A stretch of 35,811 nucleotides of DNA from Clostridia bacterium (GTDB lineage Bacteria > Bacillota > Clostridia > Lutisporales > Lutisporaceae). Shown here piece after piece: positions 18,247-26,814 of this stretch (positions are counted from its first letter, which is position 1; every line of letters begins with the position of its first letter). Location: the NCBI GenBank assembly GCA_029239905.1, contig JARBUB010000003.1, forward strand, positions 1 to 35,811. The letters run 5' to 3'. The notes beneath the pieces were generated by a model. It did not search any database, was not told the origin of the DNA, and saw nothing but the letters and a program-made list of their open reading frames with translations. The position numbers were made by a program, and so were the translations under genes.

Positions 18247-19731
18247 GTGAATGCAATGATCAAACTAGTAGTAAACCATACCTATGCAGCTGAAGCAGCT
18301 AATATAATTAGGTTGTTTTATGGTAAAACACAAATAGATATTGTAAACCTTGAGGCTTTGGAATACAACCAAAGCCTTTTTCAAGCTAATGAAGTTTTGC
18401 TGTATAGCCTATTAGATTATGAAGATGAGAAAATTGTTGGAAGAGCAATTCTAAATTTACATGATGAAAAAAAAGAATATAGCGAAAAGTATCCAATTGA
18501 TACTGAAAAACAAAGGAAAGAGGCTGTAAAGCTTATCATGTATAAACTATTATCCTTGCATCTTGGGAAGACTTATCCTTGGGGAATTCTGACGGGTATA
18601 AGGCCAATAAAAATAGTCCATGAGCTAATGGACAAGGGCTTTAATGATGAGTATATTGAATCATTTATGCCGGAAAATTATTTGGTATCTATAGAAAAGG
18701 CAAAGCTGGCTGTTGATATAGCACAAAGAGAGAGAAGCTTTATCTATCCCTTAGACACCAAAACAGTAAGCATATACATAGGAATACCTTTCTGTCCAAC
18801 AAGATGTCATTATTGTTCTTTTACCTCCAATTCATTAAAAACCTGCGGAGGACTCGTAGAAGGTTACTTAGATGCTTTGATATATGAAATGGAGCAAACA
18901 CATGTATTTATGAATAAATACAACCTGAAGGTACAGACTATGTATATCGGTGGAGGTACACCCACATCTTTAAATGAGGAACAGCTTGAAAGACTGTTGG
19001 CTAAGGCTTACTCGTTGTTTGGAGAAGATTTGGTTGAGTTCACCTGTGAAGCTGGACGCCCAGATACCATTACTGAAGGTAAGCTAAAAGTACTTAAGCA
19101 AGGCGGAGTCACTAGAATCAGCATAAACCCACAGACTATGAATGATGAAACCTTAAAAGCAATTGGAAGGGCTCACAGTGCAGAAGAAACAGTAAAAAGC
19201 TTTGAATTAGCGCGGAAGCTAGGGTTCGACAACATTAATATGGATATCATTTTAGGACTGCCAGGAGAAGGTATAGAGCACTTAGAGAGAACACTACATG
19301 CGATAGAGAAGCTGCAGCCTGAAAGCCTTACTGTACATACCATGGCAATCAAAAGGGCATCAATCATCAACGAGAATTTAGATATTGTTTCTAATTCAGG
19401 TAATACCTCAGAAATGATGAAGCTTACAGTTGAATTTGCAAATAAGCATGATTTACACCCATATTATTTATATAGACAAAAAAATATGGTTGAGAACCTT
19501 GAGAATATTGGTTATAGCAAAGCAGGGTATGAATGCATATATAATATACAAATTATCGAAGAGAAGCAGACAAATATTGCTTTTGGAGCAGATGCTATTA
19601 CAAAAACAGTATATACTGATGAAAATAGGATTGAACGTCAAGCTAACATCAAAGATATTAAGCTTTATATATCTAGAATTGATGAGCAGATAAATAAAAA
19701 GCTTAAGCTGCTTGAAGAGCTTTATAAATAG
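18247..19731 (+). CDS. hemZ: Coproporphyrinogen dehydrogenase HemZ-type radical SAM protein
   Basis: A 494-residue HemN/HemZ-family radical-SAM protein. The cluster motif IPFCPTRCHYCSF has cysteines at 183, 187 and 190. MYIGGGTPTSLNEEQL, RISINPQTMNDETL, NMDIILGLPGEG and LYRQKNMVENLENIGYSK are family blocks. The N-terminal 170 residues, before the radical-SAM core, are typical of HemZ. HemZ is annotated as oxygen-independent coproporphyrinogen III oxidation, but activity is not proven in many Clostridia that lack a heme pathway. The start is taken as the GTG at 18247, eight bases after GAGG. The ATG at 18256 is an alternative but is too far from that site. It follows the 58-residue protein by three bases. 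Confidence 0.9.
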   Translation: MNAMIKLVVNHTYAAEAANIIRLFYGKTQIDIVNLEALEYNQSLFQANEVLLYSLLDYEDEKIVGRAILNLHDEKKEYSEKYPIDTEKQRKEAVKLIMYKLLSLHLGKTYPWGILTGIRPIKIVHELMDKGFNDEYIESFMPENYLVSIEKAKLAVDIAQRERSFIYPLDTKTVSIYIGIPFCPTRCHYCSFTSNSLKTCGGLVEGYLDALIYEMEQTHVFMNKYNLKVQTMYIGGGTPTSLNEEQLERLLAKAYSLFGEDLVEFTCEAGRPDTITEGKLKVLKQGGVTRISINPQTMNDETLKAIGRAHSAEETVKSFELARKLGFDNINMDIILGLPGEGIEHLERTLHAIEKLQPESLTVHTMAIKRASIINENLDIVSNSGNTSEMMKLTVEFANKHDLHPYYLYRQKNMVENLENIGYSKAGYECIYNIQIIEEKQTNIAFGADAITKTVYTDENRIERQANIKDIKLYISRIDEQINKKLKLLEELYK

Positions 19732-19788
19732 TTATTGATAATGACAGCAAATATTTTCAACAATTTTATAAAATATTGAATATCCTAG

Positions 19789-19817
19789 TTGACACCGCAT
19801 ATTAACAGTATTATAAT
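19789..19817 (+). promoter_or_regulatory. Consensus sigma-A promoter of hisS-aspS
   Basis: TTGACA (19789-19794), a 17-base spacer and TATAAT (19812-19817): both hexamers are perfect. Transcription would start near 19824 and run into the T-box leader. Confidence 0.9.
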
Positions 19818-19846
19818 ATATGAAACTAGGATTAATATTCAAATTA

Positions 19847-20070
19847 GTGCATTGATTGGGAAGAGTAGTATGAAACTTCTTAACAGAGATGGAAATGCCT
19901 TGACTGTAAGCATTCCTTAAGAAAGTCATCCGAAGACACCTAGGAGCACAGCTGTTTATAATGACAGCACGTATATCCGCGTTAAGGATTTGAGTTTGTT
20001 TTTACAAGCAGGGTGGCACCACGGGAATTACTCTCGTCCCTGACGATTACGTCAGAGGCGGGGGTTTTTA
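19847..20070 (+). promoter_or_regulatory. T-box leader of hisS-aspS with overlapping Asp/His specifier
   Basis: The leader holds the T-box sequence AGGGTGGCACCACGG at 20010-20024, the segment that forms the antiterminator by pairing with uncharged tRNA ends, followed by a terminator at 20031-20069. Stem I can be traced from GTGC (19847-19850) to GCAC near 19945-19948, with AGTA at 19864-19867 and GAA at 19932-19934 forming the specifier-loop S-turn. Immediately after GAA comes GACAC (19935-19939), which contains both GAC (Asp) and CAC (His). The operon encodes HisRS and AspRS, so either or both tRNAs could be sensed. When the tRNA is uncharged, the antiterminator forms and hisS-aspS is expressed. 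Confidence 0.93.
20031..20069 (+). terminator. T-box regulated terminator before hisS
   Basis: A long hairpin, CTCTCGTC and CTGACG on the left pairing with CGTCAG and GAGGCGGGGG on the right, loop ATTA, with G-U pairs and a small internal bulge, followed by TTTTTAT. It is alternative to the antiterminator that uses the T-box sequence at 20010-20024. Confidence 0.85.
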
Positions 20071-20109
20071 TATTTTTAAGACTATTTAAATTTAATTGGA
20101 GGGATTAAC

Positions 20110-21381
20110 ATGCAGATCAAGAGACCAAAGGGTACTGAAGATATTACCCCTGCACAGGTCTATAAGTGGCAATATGTAGAAGCCCTAATGAGGGAAATAT
20201 GCGCATTAAATGGATACAGGGAAATCAGGACACCAGCCTTTGAACATACAGAATTGTTTCATAGGGGTGTAGGAGAAACAACTGACGTAGTGCAAAAAGA
20301 AATGTACACCTTTGAAGATAAGGCAAATAGAAGCCTCACACTTAAGCCAGAAGGTACGGCAACAGCGGTAAGAGCATTTATCGAAAATGGGTTGTTCAAT
20401 GAACCGCAGCCAACAAAGTTGTTTTATTTCACCCCTTGCTTTAGATATGAAAAGCCACAATCAGGGCGTCTTAGAGAACATCACCAATTTGGTATAGAAG
20501 CCTTTGGATCCAGTGACCCTTCTATTGATGCAGAAATAATCAATTTAGCAATGACTGTTTACAAGAGATTGGGTGTAAGTAGCTTGCAGCTTAAAATAAA
20601 CAGCATAGGATGTCCAAAATGCAGGGTGGAATATAATAAAAAGCTGAAGGATTATTTGAGTCCTAAGCTTAACAATTTATGTGAAACCTGTCAGGATAGA
20701 TTCAATAAAAATCCTTTAAGAATAATAGATTGCAAGGAAGACAGATGCCAGCAGCAAATTACTGAAGTACCATTGATATTAGATCATATCTGTGAAGAAT
20801 GCAGCGAGCATTTCGAACAACTTAAGGTATCTCTAGACATAATAGGTCTTGAATATACAGTCGACCCAAGAATTGTTAGAGGTTTGGATTACTATACAAA
20901 AACAGCCTTTGAAATTGTAACTGACACCATAGGTGCTCAGGGTACAGTATGCGGAGGCGGACGCTATGATGGACTTATAGAACAAATCGACGGTCCTAGC
21001 ACACCTGGCGTAGGCTTTGGAATGGGTATAGAGAGACTTCTTATCGTTCTTGAAAAGGCAGGGATTGAGTTGCCAATTCCACCATCTATGGACTTATTTA
21101 TCATAGGTCTTGGGGACGCAGGAGTGAAAGAGTCAATTAAGCTGATCCACAAATTAAGAGATAATAATATTAAATGCGATAAGGATTATGCGGGCAGAAG
21201 CTTAAAAGCACAAATGAAGTATGCCAATAAAATGAATGCGAGATATATCACAGTAATCGGTGAAGATGAAATAAACAATAATAAAATTAAAGTTAAGAAT
21301 ATGGAAAACGGCAGTGAAGAAGAAATACAGCTTAATCAATTGCTGGAATACATGAAAAATATACAACAGGGGGCGAAGTAA
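20110..21381 (+). CDS. hisS: Histidine--tRNA ligase HisRS
   Basis: A 423-residue class II synthetase that charges tRNA-His. The start [14 protein letters not shown] is typical. Motif 2 is [21 protein letters not shown]. The histidine-specific blocks are [14 protein letters not shown] and [15 protein letters not shown], and motif 3 is [18 protein letters not shown]-terminal anticodon-binding domain covers about residues 325-420. It has a cysteine-rich segment near residues 170-220 (CPKC, CETC, CEEC) seen in many clostridial HisRS. The ATG follows ATTGGAGGGATTAAC. It is under T-box control and abuts aspS directly. Confidence 0.98.
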   Translation: MQIKRPKGTEDITPAQVYKWQYVEALMREICALNGYREIRTPAFEHTELFHRGVGETTDVVQKEMYTFEDKANRSLTLKPEGTATAVRAFIENGLFNEPQPTKLFYFTPCFRYEKPQSGRLREHHQFGIEAFGSSDPSIDAEIINLAMTVYKRLGVSSLQLKINSIGCPKCRVEYNKKLKDYLSPKLNNLCETCQDRFNKNPLRIIDCKEDRCQQQITEVPLILDHICEECSEHFEQLKVSLDIIGLEYTVDPRIVRGLDYYTKTAFEIVTDTIGAQGTVCGGGRYDGLIEQIDGPSTPGVGFGMGIERLLIVLEKAGIELPIPPSMDLFIIGLGDAGVKESIKLIHKLRDNNIKCDKDYAGRSLKAQMKYANKMNARYITVIGEDEINNNKIKVKNMENGSEEEIQLNQLLEYMKNIQQGAK

Positions 21382-23148
21382 ATGGGTAAATTTAATAGAT
21401 CGCATATGTGCGGTGAGCTAAACGAAAGTAATATAGGACAAAAGGTTACAGTTTATGGATGGGTACAAAAAAGCAGAGATTTGGGCAGTTTGAAGTTTAT
21501 TGATTTAAGAGATAGAACTGGCATTGTGCAGGCGGTTATTAACAGGGATGCAACAGAAGATCTGTTTAATGAAGCGGCTAAGGTAAGAGGCGAATTTGTA
21601 TTAGAAATCATAGGTGAAGTTTCAAAAAGAGGCGGTGCGGTTAATACAAAGATCAGCACTGGCAGCATTGAAATCGTTGTAAGCGGCATGCAGATCATCA
21701 GTAAGGCTGAAACACCTCCAATTTACATTGAAGATGATGCCAAAGAGTCAGAGGCCTTAAGACTGAAGTACAGATATCTGGATCTCAGAAAGCCTTCCAT
21801 GCAGAAGATTTTCTTTATGAGACACAAGACTGCTAAGGTAGTTAGAGACTATATGGATGAGAAGGGATTTATAGAAGTAGAAACTCCAATGCTTACTAAG
21901 ACAACTCCTGAAGGCGCAAGAGATTATCTTGTACCTAGCAGAGTTCAACCAGGGAATTTCTTTGCATTGCCGCAATCACCGCAATTGTTTAAGCAAATAT
22001 TGATGGTTTCTGGCTTTGATAAGTACTTCCAGATAGTTAAATGCTTCAGAGATGAGGATTTAAGAGCTGATAGACAACCTGAATTTACTCAAATTGATAT
22101 GGAATTGTCCTTTGTTGATGAGGACGATGTAATGAAGGTAAATGAAGGCTTGCTTCATAAGGTATTTAAAGAAATATTAGGCGTGGAAATTCCAAAAGAA
22201 TTTGACAGATTAACTTATAAAGAAGCAATGGAGAGATTTGGTTCAGATAAGCCAGATACTCGTTTTGGATTAGAATTTAAGGATCTTGGTGATCTTGTTG
22301 CGAATGTTGAATTCAAAGTCTTTGCGGATGCATTAGCAAACAAAGGTCTTGTAAAGGCAATCAATGCAAAGGGTGTAGGCGCAAAGATTAGTCGTAAAGA
22401 AATTGACAGTCTTGGTGAATATGTTAAAGTGTACAAAGCTAAGGGCTTGGCATGGATCAATGTAACTGAAGAAGGCATAAAATCACCTATAGCAAAATTT
22501 CTAAAAGATGAAGAAATGAGTGCTATCCTTGACAGAATGCAGGCGGAGGTTGGAGATATCATTTTTATAGTTGCTGATGCGGCAAATGTAACCTATGATG
22601 CTCTAGGACAGTTGCGACTTGAAGTAGCTAGAAGATTTGGTTTAATCGATGAAAGCAAATTTAACTTCCTTTGGGTAACAGAGTTCCCATTGTTTGATTA
22701 TGATGAGGAAGAAAATAGATATGTTGCAAAGCACCACCCATTCACAAGTCCAATGGAAGAAGATATTCCACTGTTGGATACAAATCCTGCAGAAGCGAGA
22801 GCAAAAGCATATGACGTTGTTCTTAACGGCTACGAAATAGGTGGAGGCAGTATAAGAATTCATAATCAGCAATTGCAAGAGAAAATGTTTGGATTACTGG
22901 GCTTCACCAATGAGCAAGCATGGTCAAAATTCGGCTTCTTACTTGAAGCATTCAAGTATGGCACACCTCCACATGGCGGTTTGGCTTTCGGACTTGATAG
23001 ATTGGTAATGCTGCTTACCGGAACAGACAACATAAAAGATGTTGTTGCCTTCCCTAAGACGCAAACAGCAAGCTGCTTAATGACAAATGCGCCTTCTCCT
23101 GCTGATGCAAAGCAATTAGAAGAGCTTAAAATCGCGACAAAAAATTAA
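21382..23148 (+). CDS. aspS: Aspartate--tRNA ligase AspRS
   Basis: A 588-residue bacterial-type class II AspRS: an N-terminal OB anticodon domain ([20 protein letters not shown]), the catalytic core with [11 protein letters not shown] and [17 protein letters not shown], the bacterial GAD insertion (about residues 290-420), and motif 3 in [14 protein letters not shown]. The RDLGSL segment looks like tRNA-Asp-specific enzymes (RDLGSL in E. coli), whereas non-discriminating ones tend to have RDHGG. This inference needs an alignment. It starts at the base after the hisS TAA, so the two genes are translationally coupled and share the T-box. Confidence 0.98.
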   Translation: MGKFNRSHMCGELNESNIGQKVTVYGWVQKSRDLGSLKFIDLRDRTGIVQAVINRDATEDLFNEAAKVRGEFVLEIIGEVSKRGGAVNTKISTGSIEIVVSGMQIISKAETPPIYIEDDAKESEALRLKYRYLDLRKPSMQKIFFMRHKTAKVVRDYMDEKGFIEVETPMLTKTTPEGARDYLVPSRVQPGNFFALPQSPQLFKQILMVSGFDKYFQIVKCFRDEDLRADRQPEFTQIDMELSFVDEDDVMKVNEGLLHKVFKEILGVEIPKEFDRLTYKEAMERFGSDKPDTRFGLEFKDLGDLVANVEFKVFADALANKGLVKAINAKGVGAKISRKEIDSLGEYVKVYKAKGLAWINVTEEGIKSPIAKFLKDEEMSAILDRMQAEVGDIIFIVADAANVTYDALGQLRLEVARRFGLIDESKFNFLWVTEFPLFDYDEEENRYVAKHHPFTSPMEEDIPLLDTNPAEARAKAYDVVLNGYEIGGGSIRIHNQQLQEKMFGLLGFTNEQAWSKFGFLLEAFKYGTPPHGGLAFGLDRLVMLLTGTDNIKDVVAFPKTQTASCLMTNAPSPADAKQLEELKIATKN

Positions 23149-23152
23149 TTGG

Positions 23153-23197
23153 TTCAGAAGTATCGTTTTCTGAAAGACGATACTTCTGAAATATTTT
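23153..23197 (+). terminator. Terminator of hisS-aspS
   Basis: A 14-bp stem (TTCAGAAGTATCGT at 23153-23166 with ACGATACTTCTGAA at 23177-23190), a 10-nt loop, then ATATTTT. It starts four bases after the aspS stop. Confidence 0.8.
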
Positions 23198-23244
23198 GAG
23201 ACGAATTAAATTTAAAAGTTATGCAAAAACTAAAAATGTAGAAT

Positions 23245-23281
23245 AAAGTCCTGCTGTACTAACTTTATGGCAGGACTTTTT
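23245..23281 (+). terminator. Terminator-like hairpin joined to the tcdA ribosome site
   Basis: AAAGTCCTGC (23245-23254) pairs with GCAGGACTTT (23270-23279) across 15 nt and is followed by TTTTT (23277-23281). The next bases are the GGAGG of tcdA, whose ATG is at 23292. A terminator directly before a ribosome site suggests attenuation or a second end for the upstream transcript. No alternative antiterminator pairing is obvious to me. Confidence 0.7.
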
Positions 23282-23291
23282 GGAGGTTAAA

Positions 23292-24044
23292 ATGGATTGG
23301 TATTCTAGAACAGAACTATTAATAGGTAAAGATGGCGTGGACAAGTTAAATAATAGCAAAGTTGCCATATTTGGCATAGGTGGTGTTGGCTCATATACTG
23401 CTGAAGCTTTGTGCAGAGCAGGTGTAGGAAATCTTGTTCTTATCGATTATGACGACATATGTTTAACAAACTTAAATAGACAGATTCATGCTACCAGAAA
23501 GACGGTTGGGAAATCAAAGGTAGACATGATGAAGGAAAGATTATTAGAGATAAATCCTAAAATTAATGTTATTACTTTTAAAGAGGAGTACAGCGAAAAA
23601 AACGCAGAAATGCTTTTAACATCAGATCTTGATTATGTTGTTGATGCAATTGATATGGTAACAGCAAAGCTTGATTTGATTATTAGAAGTCAGCAAATGA
23701 ATATTCCAGTTATAAGCTGTATGGGAGCTGGCAATAAATTTGACACTACGAAGATAGAGATTACTGACATACACAAAACTTCAATGTGTCCACTAGCGAG
23801 AGTTATTAGGCAAGAACTCAAAAAGAAAGGGATCAAAAAACTAAAGGTAGTTTTTTCTACTGAACAGCCGGTAACACCGATTGAAACAGAGAAAAACTGC
23901 AAGAACAATTGTGTTTGCAGCAATAAAGATCTTGCAAAGTGCAATCATAGGAGACAAATTCCTGGAAGCATTTCCTTTGTACCTTCTGCCTTTGGATTGA
24001 CACTTGCTTCGGCAGTTGTGAGAGACCTATTAGGATTAAAATAA
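23292..24044 (+). CDS. tcdA: tRNA threonylcarbamoyladenosine dehydratase TcdA
   Basis: A 250-residue ThiF/E1-like enzyme that cyclises t6A to ct6A at position 37 of ANN-decoding tRNAs. The nucleotide-binding loop GIGGVGSYTAEALCRAG lies at residues 28-44. The adenylation blocks are DYDDICLTNLNRQIHAT and DYVVDAIDMVTAK, and the C-terminal block is RRQIPGSISFVPSAFGL. A cysteine group, CKNNCVCSNKDLAKC, near residues 199-213 may bind metal. Its position after aspS matches B. subtilis yrvM after hisS-aspS. The start ATG follows TGGAGG by five bases. The upstream TTG at 23280 lies in that ribosome site. Confidence 0.93.
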   Translation: MDWYSRTELLIGKDGVDKLNNSKVAIFGIGGVGSYTAEALCRAGVGNLVLIDYDDICLTNLNRQIHATRKTVGKSKVDMMKERLLEINPKINVITFKEEYSEKNAEMLLTSDLDYVVDAIDMVTAKLDLIIRSQQMNIPVISCMGAGNKFDTTKIEITDIHKTSMCPLARVIRQELKKKGIKKLKVVFSTEQPVTPIETEKNCKNNCVCSNKDLAKCNHRRQIPGSISFVPSAFGLTLASAVVRDLLGLK

Positions 24045-24089
24045 TATTATATTGATAAAAAATAGACGTATTATGTGAAGCATAAAATA

Positions 24090-24117
24090 TTGACAAAGAT
24101 ATATAAAGTTATATAAT
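24090..24117 (+). promoter_or_regulatory. Sigma-A promoter of the CstR-like operon
   Basis: TTGACA (24090-24095), a 16-base spacer and TATAAT (24112-24117), both perfect hexamers. The start would be about 24124, just before the candidate operator. Confidence 0.85.
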
Positions 24118-24127
24118 TAGATTATAG

Positions 24128-24144
24128 ATACCACTGGGGGGTAT
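24128..24144 (+). promoter_or_regulatory. Candidate CsoR/CstR-type operator
   Basis: ATACC (24128-24132) and GGTAT (24140-24144) form an inverted repeat around a G-tract (ATACCACTGGGGGGTAT). This resembles the TACC...GGTA G-tract operators of the CsoR/CstR repressor family. It lies just after the predicted transcription start and 14 bases before the repressor ATG, as expected for self-repression. Confidence 0.65.
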
Positions 24145-24157
24145 GGGAGGATTGGCC

Positions 24158-24442
24158 ATGGAAGAAAATCAAATAACTCGAGATGAACTTCTAAGCAGGC
24201 TAAAAAAAATTGAAGGCCAAGTAAAAGGCATTCAAAGAATGATAGAAGAGGAAAAGTGCTGTACTGATGTTATGGTGCAAATTTCTGCTATAAGATCTGC
24301 TATCAATAAGGTCGGGGGGATTATGATAGAGAAATATATCACGGAATGTATGCAGAGTGGATTAAAAGCCTCCATACAACATTCTGAGGTAGACGCTAAT
24401 GTTAAGAGTGTAATTGACACCATCGTGAAATATGTTAGATAG
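24158..24442 (+). CDS. CsoR/CstR-family (DUF156) metal- or sulfur-sensing repressor
   Basis: A 94-residue all-helical repressor of the CsoR/FrmR/CstR family. Family motifs are LLSRLKKIEGQVKGIQRMIE and CTDVMVQISAIRSAINKVG. Copper-sensing CsoR proteins use Cys-His-Cys. Here the cysteines are kept (C35 and C64), but the middle histidine position is Y60 in EKYITEC. Loss of that histidine with both cysteines kept is like CstR persulfide sensors, so a sulfur or thiol signal is more likely than copper. This is inference. The start is the ATG at 24158 after GGGAGGATT. An ATG at 24143 overlaps the operator and ribosome site. It is first in an operon with the RseC-like and thioredoxin genes. Confidence 0.88.
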   Translation: MEENQITRDELLSRLKKIEGQVKGIQRMIEEEKCCTDVMVQISAIRSAINKVGGIMIEKYITECMQSGLKASIQHSEVDANVKSVIDTIVKYVR

Positions 24443-24456
24443 ATAGGGAGAATACT

Positions 24457-24894
24457 ATGAAACAAACAGGGATAGTAGTAGGGTTAGAAGGGGACAAAGC
24501 AAAAATCAAAATGCAAAGACACACTGCCTGCGGTGACTGTGGGGCTTGTCAAGTAAGTAAAAATCAACTGACTTTGGTTTTGGATGCTGAGAATAATGTG
24601 GGGGCTAAAACCGGAGACTTTGTTGAGGTAGACTTAGAAACTGTAGATTTTCTCTCAGCAGTAATGTTAATGTATGTAATTCCTTTAATAACACTAATAG
24701 TAGGTATTTTTGCTGGATACTATGGCATGTTGGCCTTAGGCATAGAGGATAGATCAGCACAAGGCTTTGGAGCTGTAATAGGTATTCTCGCAGCGGCTAT
24801 GATATATTTGATAATCAAGTTAAAAGAAGGTAAGCTGCAAGGCATGAAGAAGTACAAACCAGCAATTACAGGTATCATAAATAAAGACGAGTAA
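24457..24894 (+). CDS. RseC/MucC-family (SoxR-reducing system) membrane protein
   Basis: A 145-residue protein with an N-terminal cytosolic cysteine motif CGDCGAC (C25, C28, C31) after KMQRHTA, a segment AKTGDFVEVDLE, and two membrane segments (about residues 65-92 and 103-122). This is the layout of RseC/MucC proteins. In E. coli, RseC is linked to reduction of the SoxR iron-sulfur cluster together with Rsx/Rnf. The gene follows the CstR-like gene by 14 bases and precedes the thioredoxin by 16, so the three proteins form a cysteine-centred unit. No Rnf genes are in this window. Confidence 0.88.
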   Translation: MKQTGIVVGLEGDKAKIKMQRHTACGDCGACQVSKNQLTLVLDAENNVGAKTGDFVEVDLETVDFLSAVMLMYVIPLITLIVGIFAGYYGMLALGIEDRSAQGFGAVIGILAAAMIYLIIKLKEGKLQGMKKYKPAITGIINKDE

Positions 24895-24910
24895 GTAAAG
24901 GAGAATGAAA

Positions 24911-25234
24911 ATGAGTAATGTAACAGCAGTAACTTCAAACAATTTTGAAAACGAGGTATTAAAGTCCGATATTCCTGTATTGGTTGATTTCTGGGCAGCT
25001 TGGTGCGGACCTTGCAGAATGTTGACTCCTGTAATAGACCAACTAGCGGAACAGTATGCAGGGAAGGTTAAGGTAGTAAAGTTAAATGTAGATGAAAACC
25101 CTGAAATATCTGGGAAATATCAAATTTTGAGTATACCAACTGTATATCTATTTAAGAATGGCGGCAAGGTTGAAGAATTGGTAGGCGCTAGACCAAAGCA
25201 AAGCTTTGAAGAAATGATAAATAAGCACGCTTAA
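24911..25234 (+). CDS. trxA: Thioredoxin
   Basis: A 107-residue thioredoxin with the active site WAAWCGPCRML (C32 and C35, the same numbering as E. coli Trx) and the cis-proline loop SIPTVYLFKNGG. It reduces protein disulfides with electrons from thioredoxin reductase, which is not in the window. The ATG at 24911 has AAGGAG seven bases upstream. The in-frame ATG at 24905 is too close to that site. Being last in the CstR-like operon suggests that its supply is tied to the signal sensed by that repressor. Confidence 0.96.
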   Translation: MSNVTAVTSNNFENEVLKSDIPVLVDFWAAWCGPCRMLTPVIDQLAEQYAGKVKVVKLNVDENPEISGKYQILSIPTVYLFKNGGKVEELVGARPKQSFEEMINKHA

Positions 25235-25267
25235 TAATTACATTTAAAAAGATAATAAACATTGTTA

Positions 25268-25312
25268 TAATATAGGTAGATGTGATAATGCATCTACCTA
25301 TATTAATTTTGT
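25268..25312 (+). terminator. Terminator after the thioredoxin gene
   Basis: A 15-bp stem (TAATATAGGTAGATG at 25268-25282 with its complement at 25291-25305), 8-nt loop, then ATTTTGTTAT. It separates the redox operon from the sigma-54 regulator. Confidence 0.8.
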
Positions 25313-25358
25313 TATATATATCAGCCACTTTTACTAAAAGAATTGCGGGGTGCAGAAG

Positions 25359-26774
25359 ATGACAATGAATTTGATTTATAAATCAATCATAGAAACCATA
25401 ATACAGAATATAGATGTTGGTATTCACGTCATAGATGACAAAGGCACTACCGTCATATACAACCAAGCCTTAGGGGATATGGAAGGTCTTCAAATCAATG
25501 ACGTAGTAGGAAAGAAGCTTTTAGATATATTTCCTAGCTTAACAGCTGAAACCAGTACTTTATATAGGGTTTTGAATTCTAGAAAGCCCATTTATAATAC
25601 AAGGCAGACTTATCTAAATAAACACGGAAAGCAGATAAAAACGATAAACAGCACAATACCAGTAAAGATTACGGCATCCAAATATGGGGCTTTGGAAATA
25701 GCCAAAGATATTACCAAGGAACAAGAGTTATCCAAAAGAGTTGAGTATTTGCAGCATGAACTTGCAACAAAGGAATTAGAAGACGATAAATTGAAGGGCT
25801 ATACATTCAAGAGTCTTATGGGCGAGGATGAGAAATTTCAGGCAAGTATCAGCATAGGTAAAAAAGCAGCTAATTCAGCTTCTACTGTACTAATATACGG
25901 AGAAACAGGAACTGGCAAGGAGCTTTTTGCGCAGAGCATACACAATGAAAGCATCAGGAGCGATAAGCCGTTTATTGCACAGAACTGTGCAGCACTACCC
26001 GAAACCTTATTAGAAGGGATATTATTTGGTACTGTAAAAGGCAGCTTTACTGGAGCAATTAACAGACCGGGGTTGTTTGAGCAAGCTAGCGGCGGCACAT
26101 TATTGCTGGATGAAATCAATTCCATGGGATTGCCTCTTCAAGCAAAGCTTTTACGTGTATTGCAGGAAGGCTATGTAAGAAGAGTAGGCGGATTAAATGA
26201 AATACCTCTAGATACGAGAATAATTGCAACTACCAATGAAGATCCACAAGAGTTGGTGAACAAAGGGCTTTTACGTAAGGATCTTTACTATAGATTAAAT
26301 GTTATTGCCCTGCACATACCGCCTCTACGCGAGCGCAAGAAAGATATACCAGCCCTAGTAGACCACTTTATCAAGAAATATAATGTCAGGCTGAAAAAGG
26401 ATATTTGGTATTTGGCAAATGATGTAAAAGAAGCATTTTTACATCATGATTGGCCAGGGAACGTAAGAGAGTTGGAGAATTTAATAGAAAGTGCAATGAA
26501 CATGGTAAACAATGAACACATTATTAAGCCAGAGCATTTTTCTTATGAAATATATCATAAAATGTTTTCAAATATCCAGAACACATACAGCATCAAAATG
26601 GAGGAAAGCAAATCCTTGGATGATATATTAGAGCAGATTGAGAGAAGCTTAATTAGTGAAGCAATGACAAGTTGCGACAGAAACATATCAAAAAGTGCTG
26701 AAAAGCTAGGAATCAAACGCCAAACCTTACAGCACAAATTAAAGAAATATGGAATGTTAAATGAAGAGGAATAG
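25359..26774 (+). CDS. Sigma-54-dependent PAS-domain transcriptional activator
   Basis: A 471-residue bacterial enhancer-binding protein. An N-terminal PAS sensor (about residues 8-115, GIHVIDDKGTTVIYNQAL) is followed by the AAA+ domain with Walker A GETGTGKE at residue 181, the sigma-54 contact loop GSFTGA at 228-233 (usual form GAFTGA), and Walker B GGTLLLDEINSM. A Fis-type helix-turn-helix lies at the C-terminus (NISKSAEKLGIKRQTLQHKL). The layout recalls RocR-type regulators of amino acid catabolism. The ATG at 25359 follows GGGGTG by six bases, and GTG 25350 and ATG 25365 are alternatives. Its target is unknown. The convergent dehydrogenase is the nearest candidate, but I found no clear -24/-12 promoter there. 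Confidence 0.92.
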   Translation: MTMNLIYKSIIETIIQNIDVGIHVIDDKGTTVIYNQALGDMEGLQINDVVGKKLLDIFPSLTAETSTLYRVLNSRKPIYNTRQTYLNKHGKQIKTINSTIPVKITASKYGALEIAKDITKEQELSKRVEYLQHELATKELEDDKLKGYTFKSLMGEDEKFQASISIGKKAANSASTVLIYGETGTGKELFAQSIHNESIRSDKPFIAQNCAALPETLLEGILFGTVKGSFTGAINRPGLFEQASGGTLLLDEINSMGLPLQAKLLRVLQEGYVRRVGGLNEIPLDTRIIATTNEDPQELVNKGLLRKDLYYRLNVIALHIPPLRERKKDIPALVDHFIKKYNVRLKKDIWYLANDVKEAFLHHDWPGNVRELENLIESAMNMVNNEHIIKPEHFSYEIYHKMFSNIQNTYSIKMEESKSLDDILEQIERSLISEAMTSCDRNISKSAEKLGIKRQTLQHKLKKYGMLNEEE

Positions 26775-26814
26775 AAATAGAAAAAGGCTTTAATAGCCTT
26801 TTTCTATTTCTATT
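26770..26814. terminator. Bidirectional terminator between convergent genes
   Basis: A perfect 20-bp stem (26770-26789 and 26795-26814, AATAGAAATAGAAAAAGGCT and its complement) with a 5-nt loop. U-rich tracts occur on both strands. It overlaps the stop codons of both the sigma-54 activator and the convergent dehydrogenase, so one hairpin serves both. Confidence 0.85.
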
